From an uncultured Paraglaciecola sp. (GTDB taxonomy: Bacteria > Pseudomonadota > Gammaproteobacteria > Enterobacterales > Alteromonadaceae): a stretch of 6,641 bases of DNA. Under the pieces are notes generated by a model. That model was not told the origin of the DNA. It saw nothing but the letters and a program-made list of their open reading frames with translations, and ran no database searches. This document shows, piece by piece, positions 1 to 5,120 of the stretch (position 1 is the first letter of the stretch; each line of letters starts with the position of its first letter). Made by a program: the position numbers and the translations under genes. Location of the stretch: assembly GCA_905479025.1 (NCBI GenBank), contig CAJQKX010000436.1:1-6641 (forward strand). The letters are read 5' to 3'.

Positions 1-892
1 AAGGCCGCATTTGTTTACTTTCTCGGGCAATGGGTTCAAGTTCGTCGAGTGTGGCATAAATTTGTTTGAGAGATTTCGCATCCCTAGCTCTAAAATATCG
101 GCCTCCGGTTGACATCGCAATGTCAGATAACATACCTTCGTCTAAGTCCTGTGAAGGATTTACTTGCCTATTGCCAAAGAAACTTTGAACCAACATTTTG
201 TCAGCACCCACTCCTATAGTGTAAACAGTCACACCATTGTTGATGGCTAATTCATTCGCTTGTTCCGGGGTGATATTTCCTGCTGTATTTTGACCATCTG
301 TCAGTAAAATTAATACTTTATTCGACTCTTTACGGGTTTCAAAGCGTTTGATAGCCAGTCCAATTGCATCACCAATGGCTGTTTGCTCACCGACTAAGCC
401 TATTAACGATTCATTTAATAGCTGATCTACTGTTTCCCTATCGTAGGTTAGGGGGGCTTGCAAATACGCAGTATCAGCAAACAAAATCAAACCTAATCTG
501 TCGCCCACACGCCGTTTGATAAAATCACTCAATACAAACTTAATCATTTTGAGTCGGTCTACCTGACGACCATTGACTTGCATGTCATCAATTTTCATAC
601 TGCCAGATAAATCGACCGCTATCATTAAGTCTCGTCCTTCGGCAGGAATACTAACAGGTTCACCTAACCACTGGGGCCTAGCTGTGGCTAAAACGAGGGC
701 AATCCATGCCAATGTTGCCAATAATGCGCTCAGTTTTTTTGTACCTTTACGCTGATTTTTTGCTTCGATGCCAGTCGTTAGACTAGGCACACGTAATGCT
801 GCTTCTTGGCCTAGTTTTTTACTAGGTAGCAATAACGCCAATAATGGTAAAGGTAATAAAAAGAATGCCCACATCCACACAAATTCAAGCAT
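1..892 (-). CDS. BatA-like VWA-domain inner-membrane protein (3' end cut by window edge)
   Basis: The 297 codons in the window encode the N-terminal part of a BatA/BatB-type protein. A hydrophobic segment at residues 4-23 and a second at 55-71 (ALLATLAWIALVLATA) would anchor it in the inner membrane. A von Willebrand factor A domain starts near residue 87. Its metal-ion-dependent adhesion site is intact: DLSGS at 94-98, a conserved Thr at 171 (GEQTAIGDAI) and LLTDGQN at 196-202. BatA proteins are usually about 320-340 aa and end in another membrane helix, so some 30-40 residues are probably missing beyond position 1. The ATG start at 892-890 has a GGAG ribosome site (plus strand 900-903) 7 nt upstream and overlaps the end of the preceding DUF4381 gene by 8 bp, which suggests translational coupling. 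Known: bat genes accompany moxR in many bacteria and have been linked to stress or oxygen tolerance in some. Inferred: it is a membrane partner of the upstream MoxR ATPase. A VWA/TPR gene and batD would be expected next, outside the window. Confidence 0.9.
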   Translation of the reverse strand, partial: MLEFVWMWAFFLLPLPLLALLLPSKKLGQEAALRVPSLTTGIEAKNQRKGTKKLSALLATLAWIALVLATARPQWLGEPVSIPAEGRDLMIAVDLSGSMKIDDMQVNGRQVDRLKMIKFVLSDFIKRRVGDRLGLILFADTAYLQAPLTYDRETVDQLLNESLIGLVGEQTAIGDAIGLAIKRFETRKESNKVLILLTDGQNTAGNITPEQANELAINNGVTVYTIGVGADKMLVQSFFGNRQVNPSQDLDEGMLSDIAMSTGGRYFRARDAKSLKQIYATLDELEPIARESKQMRP

Positions 893-1388
893 TGTTTTGC
901 TCCAATTGGCTAACCATATGTTTGTTAGGGGGCAGGGCGTATTTAATCCATGTTTCTACCGATTTAGAATAACGAGGAAATTCAGCGTTTTCTGATGTGT
1001 TTGGTTGGTAAAGTATTTGTTGCATCGACTCAAAGGTTTCGGTTACTTGTTTCGCTTTCTTGCTAGGAAGTGTTTTAACTAAAAAATCGGTCCACTGTGC
1101 ACCGTGCATTAGTTGCACGTTTTGGTTGGGAAAATAGTTTAATGCTACACGCTTTAATAATTGATTAAGTTGTGACACACAGTCAAGGTTTGAGGCATCT
1201 ATTTGTTGCAGAGCTTTTAAAGCTTGGCGTTTAGCTAACCTGATTTTTTGTACCTTAAGCAGCCATATCGTTAACAGGTATATGCCTACTACCAATAAGA
1301 ACACAAGTAACCACCATCCATAAGCAGGTGGCCAGCTTTCTATTGAAGCGGGTGTGCGAATGTCTTTTAAGTCTTGTAGTGGATTCAT
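885..1388 (-). CDS. DUF4381 family single-pass membrane protein of the MoxR/Bat operon
   Basis: This 167-aa protein has one clear transmembrane helix at about residues 23-44 (WWLLVFLLVVGIYLLTIWLL), preceded by a short polar N-terminus and followed by a basic, probably cytoplasmic helical region (KVQKIRLAKRQALKAL). The C-terminal part carries the pattern I recognise as DUF4381: an LNQLLKRVALNYFP segment around 95-108, then QLMHGAQWTDFL around 117-128. The family has no known enzymatic activity and occurs between DUF58 and BatA-type VWA genes. The ATG overlaps the stop of the DUF58 gene by 4 bp (ATGA). A GGGAG ribosome site (plus strand 1398-1402) lies 9 nt upstream, inside the end of that gene. 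The stop in turn overlaps the start of the VWA gene. This tight packing supports a stoichiometric membrane complex. The role is inferred from context only; the family assignment rests on pattern and position. Confidence 0.85.
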   Translation of the reverse strand: MNPLQDLKDIRTPASIESWPPAYGWWLLVFLLVVGIYLLTIWLLKVQKIRLAKRQALKALQQIDASNLDCVSQLNQLLKRVALNYFPNQNVQLMHGAQWTDFLVKTLPSKKAKQVTETFESMQQILYQPNTSENAEFPRYSKSVETWIKYALPPNKHMVSQLEQNNA

Positions 1389-2362
1389 CTGTTTTTACTC
1401 CCAGAAAAACGGTCTAGCTGCAATTCTAGGGGGTGGCCAGCGTCAATTCTGATCACCTGTGCCTTACATTGTTTTAGGGTATTTTCAATTTTATCGAAAT
1501 GAACCTGATGTTGATTGCTGTACTGCAATTCGGTATCTTTTTCGCCTAACACAATTTGTTGTCTATTGTCTCCATCACTCAAGGTCACCCTTTGACTCAT
1601 TTTTACCTTTGGCAACTGATGTTCAAAAGGGTCGCTGATAGGGTAAGCAATCACCTCACAATGTTTACCTAGTTGAGCGATATGCTGTTGAGCGAGTTCA
1701 TCTAACTGACTGAAGTCGCTTAATATAAAGATTAGACTGCCGGGATGAGCGAGCCTTCGTAACCTAGCGCATGCGTTTCCCAGAGTAATCTGATCTTGAT
1801 TAGGTGTTTGCAGTCCCTGTTGCACTGTTTGTTGCGCGCCTTGCTGCACTTTGATCATACTATTTAAAAGTGACAATACCGCTTTTTGCCGGGTAAAAGG
1901 TTTACATTCGAGATGTTGATGCTGATTAAATACCAAACCACCAATGCGATCACCGCGTTTTCTGGCCGACCATGCAATGAGGGCACTTAAGTGAGCCGCT
2001 TGCACTGACTTAAATAAAAATTGGGTACCAAACTGCATACTTGAAGATAAGTCGGTGAGCACAAATACAGGGCGTTCTTTTTCTTCACGATATAGCTTAG
2101 TGTGAGTTTTACCGGTACGAGCTGTGACGCGCCAATCAATGGCTCGAATATCGTCACCTGCTTGATAATGGCGGGCTTCGTCAAACTCCATGCCACGGCC
2201 TTTGGTTTTAGCCAAATACGCCCCTGCAAGTTTGGCTTGCACCGTTTTGCGTGGTGACAAGTTTAACAATGCTGTTTTACCTTGGTAGTGAATAAGCTCT
2301 TTGATTCCAAGATCTACACCGTTGCTTTGGTATTTAGATAACCATTTTTCAATGTCTTGCAT
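1385..2362 (-). CDS. DUF58 domain (VWA-like) protein, short soluble form
   Basis: The 325-aa product matches the short class of DUF58 proteins, which lack the two N-terminal membrane helices of the longer class; no membrane segment is visible here. The DUF58 signature spans about residues 55-95: GRGMEFDEARHYQAGDD, then IRAIDWRVTARTGKTHTK and the YREEKERPVF that follows. A VWA-like metal site comes next, with DLSSSM at 104-109 (Asp104, Ser106, Ser108), and ILSDFSQLDEL at 213-223 is the likely second metal-site strand. Residues 173-191 form a glutamine-rich stretch with QQ pairs every four residues, which is not a core family feature. The gene starts 24 bp after the moxR stop with AGGA 6 nt before the ATG, and it ends in a 4-bp overlap with the DUF4381 gene. 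Known: DUF58 proteins are regularly encoded beside MoxR ATPases. Inferred: it is a cytoplasmic adaptor or substrate-binding partner of MoxR. Confidence 0.92.
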   Translation of the reverse strand: MQDIEKWLSKYQSNGVDLGIKELIHYQGKTALLNLSPRKTVQAKLAGAYLAKTKGRGMEFDEARHYQAGDDIRAIDWRVTARTGKTHTKLYREEKERPVFVLTDLSSSMQFGTQFLFKSVQAAHLSALIAWSARKRGDRIGGLVFNQHQHLECKPFTRQKAVLSLLNSMIKVQQGAQQTVQQGLQTPNQDQITLGNACARLRRLAHPGSLIFILSDFSQLDELAQQHIAQLGKHCEVIAYPISDPFEHQLPKVKMSQRVTLSDGDNRQQIVLGEKDTELQYSNQHQVHFDKIENTLKQCKAQVIRIDAGHPLELQLDRFSGSKNR

Positions 2363-2386
2363 ACTGTTTCCTTTAACCTACCTAGT

Positions 2387-3343
2387 CTAAGGAACAGGTA
2401 CTAGCTGCATAATTTTGTCCAACACTTTATTACTGTTGACCCCTTCCGCTTCTGCTTCGTAACTGAGTAACAACCTATGGCGTAATACGTTATGAAATAC
2501 AGCTTGAATATTGTCAGGCCCAACAAAATCCCTACCCATTAGCCATGCATGTGCCCGAGCACATTTGTCTAAAGCAATAGTGGCACGCGGACTGGCTCCA
2601 AACTCTATCCAGTTAGCTAATTCAGCGTCGTAACTCTGTGGTTGGCGCGTGGCAATAATTAACTGAACTATATATTGTTCTAATGCTTCATCTAAGTGGA
2701 TTTTTAATACCTCTTGACGAGCATTTAGAATATCTGCTTGGCTTAGGTTAGGTGGTGTAACCACTTCTACGTGCATTGCTTCATTGCGAGTTAGGCGCAA
2801 AATCTCTAGTTCAGTTTCAGCACCTGGATAATCAATTTCTAAATGCATTAAGAAACGGTCAAGCTGGGCTTCTGGCAGCGGATAGGTGCCTTCTTGTTCA
2901 ATTGGGTTTTGGGTGGCCATAACCAAAAATAACTCTGGCAGAGCATAAGTAGTATTACCTACGGTAATTTGTCTTTCTCCCATAGCTTCAAGTAATGCAG
3001 ACTGAACCTTAGCAGGGGCTCGATTAATCTCATCTGCCAAGACTAGATTGTGGAAAAGTGGCCCTTTTTGAAATTCGAAGCTACCGTTTTCTGGGCGATA
3101 AATATCTGTTCCGGTCAAATCTGCTGGAAGTAAATCAGGTGTAAACTGCACCCGATGAAAATCACCTTCTAAACCATTCGCTAGTGCATTTACCGCTCGG
3201 GTTTTTGCTAAACCTGGAGGGCCTTCCACCAACAGGTGTCCATCCGCTAATAGCGCAACTAAAATATTTTTTGTTAGTGTTTGTTGACCCACCACTTGGC
3301 TGTCTAGGTATGTTTGTAACTGTTTAAATTGTGCGGCTGCCAT
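2387..3343 (-). CDS. MoxR-family AAA+ ATPase
   Basis: This 318-aa protein has the normal length for a MoxR-proper ATPase, and all nucleotide-handling motifs are present. Walker A is GPPGLAKT at 41-48. Walker B is VLADEINRAP at 101-110 (Asp104, Glu105). Sensor 1 is MATQNPIEQEGTYPLPEAQ at 142-160. The arginine-finger region is LDRF at 161-164 and sensor 2 is GASPRAT at 249-255. The C-terminal helical lid (ALDKCARAHAWLMGRDFVGPDNI) is also typical. MoxR ATPases form ring-shaped oligomers and act as chaperone-like remodellers with VWA proteins, for example in maturing or activating metal-containing complexes; RavA-ViaA of E. coli is a related pair. The ATG is the only usable start, since a TAG lies seven codons upstream in frame. 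An AAGGAAG ribosome site lies 11 nt upstream, a slightly long spacing. It is the first gene of the minus-strand operon and is divergent from fadI. The client protein cannot be told from sequence. Confidence 0.95.
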   Translation of the reverse strand: MAAAQFKQLQTYLDSQVVGQQTLTKNILVALLADGHLLVEGPPGLAKTRAVNALANGLEGDFHRVQFTPDLLPADLTGTDIYRPENGSFEFQKGPLFHNLVLADEINRAPAKVQSALLEAMGERQITVGNTTYALPELFLVMATQNPIEQEGTYPLPEAQLDRFLMHLEIDYPGAETELEILRLTRNEAMHVEVVTPPNLSQADILNARQEVLKIHLDEALEQYIVQLIIATRQPQSYDAELANWIEFGASPRATIALDKCARAHAWLMGRDFVGPDNIQAVFHNVLRHRLLLSYEAEAEGVNSNKVLDKIMQLVPVP

Positions 3344-3406
3344 AGTGTTAACTACTTCCTTCTAATTTGCGAATGTTCAGAACTGGTTTAAATTAAGTCT
3401 TATTGA

Positions 3407-3423
3407 TAATGGTCGGACTAACT
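3407..3423. promoter_or_regulatory. Candidate FadR-like operator on the moxR side
   Basis: The 17 bp centred on 3415 contain TGGTCGGACTA. They match the FadR-type palindrome AACTGGTC-N-GACCAGTT at 11 of the 16 defined positions, with ten of the ten defined core positions except one (the second-half C is T). It sits about 64 bp upstream of the moxR start codon and about 340 bp from fadI, so if functional it is more likely to act on moxR. The consensus is from E. coli and related gammaproteobacteria; use by this organism is an inference. Confidence 0.4.
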
Positions 3424-3683
3424 AAGGTATATATGATCACAACCCAGATTACTCACTATGCTAACCGATATAAGGTTCCCCTTTAGAAAAACAATGTTAC
3501 AAAGTTTAAAAAAATGTTTACTTGGGATAAATTAATATTTTTACAAAGAGTTGGCGACCCACCCAATAAAAAAGTTGTGTAAACTTAGGAAGTCTATATG
3601 TGCCATCTACATCAAGTGATTCGGTGATGTTGACATAAAAATGAGTTCTTTGATTGCGTAATAATTAAGAATTTAGGGTTACC

Positions 3684-3712
3684 TTGAACTCATTATCGTA
3701 ACTAGGTACAAT
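3684..3712 (+). promoter_or_regulatory. Predicted sigma70-type promoter of fadIJ
   Basis: The -35 element TTGAAC (3684-3689) and the -10 element TACAAT (3707-3712) are separated by 17 bp. The -10 matches the consensus at five of six positions and the -35 at four of six. Transcription would start near 3719, giving a leader of roughly 48 nt before the fadI ATG. It is the best-spaced promoter I find in the intergenic region in this direction. No experimental start site is known to me. Confidence 0.6.
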
Positions 3713-3723
3713 CTATTACACTT

Positions 3724-3740
3724 TACAGGTCAGACCACTA
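3724..3740. promoter_or_regulatory. Candidate FadR operator just downstream of the fadIJ promoter
   Basis: The 17 bp centred on 3732 read TACAGGTCAGACCACTA and match the FadR palindrome AACTGGTC-N-GACCAGTT at 12 of 16 defined positions, including the whole GGTC-N-GACCA core. It lies about +6 to +22 relative to the predicted start site. In E. coli, FadR represses the fad genes from sites overlapping or just downstream of the start, and long-chain acyl-CoA releases it. The expected effect is therefore repression of fadIJ until fatty acids are available. Which FadR-like protein exists in this organism cannot be seen here. Confidence 0.6.
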
Positions 3741-3766
3741 GGTTTGAATATTTATAAGGGCATGAT

Positions 3767-5077
3767 ATGACAGCTAAGCAGATAGTCAAAACAAGAGAAG
3801 GCGACAGGATCGCTATTGTTGCCGGCCTAAGAACGCCATTTGCCAAAATGGCTACTTACTTTCATGGCGTGCCAGCTGTTGACTTAGGTAAAATGGTGGT
3901 CAACGAAATGTTAGTGCGTAATAACGTTGACCCGATGATTATCGAGCAGTTGGTCTACGGTCAAGTCGTACAAATGCCAGAAGCACCGAACATTGCCCGT
4001 GAAATAGTATTAGGTACTGGCATGAACGTGCACACCGATGCCTATAGTGTCTCTAGAGCCTGTGCCACCAGTTTTCAATCAACCGTGAATATTGCTGAGT
4101 CGATGATGGCCGGAAATATTAGTGTGGGTGTGGCAGGGGGCGCTGATTCTACTTCTGTCTCGCCCATAGGTGTTTCCAAAAAGTTGGCCAGAGCATTAAC
4201 TGATCTACAAAAAACTAAAACGGTTGGGCAAAAATGGCAAGTGCTTAAACAATTAGGTCTGAAAGATTTAATACCAGTGCCGCCGGCAGTAGCCGAATAC
4301 TCCACCGGATTATCTATGGGGCAAACTGCCGAGCAAATGGCCAAATCTCATAATATCAGTCGTCAAGATCAAGATGCATTAGCGCATCGTTCACATACCT
4401 TAGCCGCACAAAGTTGGAACGAGGGTAAGTTAGCCAATGAAGTGATGACGGCTTATGCTGAACCTTTTAAAGGTGCATTAGAAAAAGACAATAATGTACG
4501 TTTTGATTCTAAAATTGAAAGTTATGCCAAGCTCCGTCCCGTGTTTGATAAAAAGCATGGCACGGTTACCGCGGCTAATGCGACACCACTTACAGATGGT
4601 GGCTCGGCTGTATTAATGATGACAGAAAGTCGCGCCAAAGCATTAGGTTATACCCCGCTTGGATATATAAAAAGTTATGCTTGGGCAGCGATAGACGTGC
4701 ATAAAGACATGTTAATGGGGCCTTCTTATGCCACACCTATGGCGCTTGATAGAGCCGGTATGACATTAAACGACCTCACCTTGATTGAAATGCATGAGGC
4801 ATTTGCTGCGCAAACCTTAGCTAACATGAAAATGTTCGCCAGTGATAAATTTGCTCAAGAAAAATTAGGCCGAATTAAAGCGACGGGCGAGATTGATATG
4901 GATAAATTTAATGTCATGGGCAGCTCTTTAGCCTATGGGCATCCATTTGCCGCAACGGGCACGCGCATGATTACGCAGATGTTAAATGAATTAAATCGCC
5001 GAGGCGGGGGGGCTGGTTTACTAACGGCCTGTGCCGCAGGTGGCTTAGCTGCAGCTATGATAGTTGAAACGGATTAA
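3767..5077 (+). CDS. fadI: 3-ketoacyl-CoA thiolase FadI (beta subunit of the fatty acid oxidation complex)
   Basis: FadI cleaves 3-ketoacyl-CoA with free CoA into acetyl-CoA and an acyl-CoA shortened by two carbons, the last step of each beta-oxidation cycle. It acts in the cytoplasm as the beta subunit of the FadI-FadJ complex. At 436 aa the product has the same length as I recall for E. coli FadI and is similar along its whole length. The thiolase landmarks are all present: nucleophilic Cys99 in [20 protein letters not shown] at 271-280, His343 in [10 protein letters not shown], His392 in GHPFAATG, and the second catalytic Cys422 in TACAAGG. The N-terminal LRTPFAK and the [18 protein letters not shown] segment fit FadI rather than FadA, which is shorter (about 390 aa). 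The ATG is preceded by AAGGG (3756-3760) at 6 nt. fadJ follows within 10-46 bp, depending on its start, so the two genes form one operon. Confidence 0.97.
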   Translation: MTAKQIVKTREGDRIAIVAGLRTPFAKMATYFHGVPAVDLGKMVVNEMLVRNNVDPMIIEQLVYGQVVQMPEAPNIAREIVLGTGMNVHTDAYSVSRACATSFQSTVNIAESMMAGNISVGVAGGADSTSVSPIGVSKKLARALTDLQKTKTVGQKWQVLKQLGLKDLIPVPPAVAEYSTGLSMGQTAEQMAKSHNISRQDQDALAHRSHTLAAQSWNEGKLANEVMTAYAEPFKGALEKDNNVRFDSKIESYAKLRPVFDKKHGTVTAANATPLTDGGSAVLMMTESRAKALGYTPLGYIKSYAWAAIDVHKDMLMGPSYATPMALDRAGMTLNDLTLIEMHEAFAAQTLANMKMFASDKFAQEKLGRIKATGEIDMDKFNVMGSSLAYGHPFAATGTRMITQMLNELNRRGGGAGLLTACAAGGLAAAMIVETD

Positions 5078-5081
5078 GGAG
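5076..5081 (+). promoter_or_regulatory. Strong Shine-Dalgarno site that points to an upstream GTG start for fadJ
   Basis: AAGGAG overlaps the fadI stop codon. It lies 6 nt before the in-frame GTG at 5088 but 42 nt before the in-frame ATG at 5124, whose own upstream sequence offers only AAG at 3 nt. This spacing favours GTG 5088 as the fadJ start. An out-of-frame ATG at 5086, 4 nt from the site, could compete. Confidence 0.7.
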
Positions 5082-5084
5082 AAG

Positions 5085-5120
5085 AATGTGGAAAGTGTGA
5101 AGAGTGTGAAGAATGTGAAG
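5085..5120 (+). repeat. 9-bp tandem repeat across the fadJ start
   Basis: Four 9-bp units are visible: AATGTGGAA (5085-5093, diverged), AGTGTGAAG (5094-5102), AGTGTGAAG (5103-5111) and AATGTGAAG (5112-5120), followed by the related AATATGACA. Units two and three are identical and unit four differs from them by one base. Because the unit is three codons long, copy-number changes would keep the frame. In the fadJ frame the units encode repeats of (Ser/Asn)-Val-Lys, and each contributes a GTG codon. Confidence 0.85.

Larger units (their letters stand above)
3344..3766. other. Divergent moxR/fadI intergenic region, AT-rich, non-coding
   Basis: These 423 bp separate the two divergent operons. I see no gene of credible size. 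The fadI-proximal end holds a sigma70-like promoter and a FadR-like box; the moxR-proximal end holds another FadR-like box and a lone AACTGGT half site at 3381-3387. A weak minus-strand promoter for moxR can be drawn as TTGTTT (plus-strand positions 3489-3494) and TATATC (3467-3472) with 16 bp between them, but the match is poor. The middle, about 3490-3680, is AT-rich and unassigned. It contains a perfect TTGACA at 3630-3635 with no partner -10 at 15-19 bp, and a 6-bp inverted repeat (ACATCA at 3609-3614, TGATGT at 3625-3630). No rho-independent terminator is apparent. Confidence 0.7.

Noticed and set aside
573..995. Plus-strand open frames of 60 and 75 codons within the VWA/DUF4381 genes
   Set aside because: They lie antisense to well-supported coding sequence with VWA motifs, and their translations show no family features.
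1987..2229. Minus-strand 80-codon frame overlapping the DUF58 gene in another frame
   Set aside because: It overlaps the DUF58 signature region, which is clearly coding in its own frame, and has no family features.
3433..3486. 17-codon plus-strand ORF in the intergenic region, with AAGG 5 nt upstream of its ATG
   Set aside because: It is too short to separate from chance, has no promoter in front and no recognisable leader-peptide composition. Only conservation or ribosome profiling could rescue it.
3609..3630. Inverted repeat ACATCA / TGATGT as a terminator or operator
   Set aside because: The arms are only 6 bp with a 10-nt loop and no following T-run, and no known operator matches; in AT-rich DNA this is expected by chance.
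4075..4344. Minus-strand open frame of 89 codons inside fadI
   Set aside because: It is fully antisense to conserved thiolase sequence and has no recognisable domain; it is a mirror of fadI codon structure.
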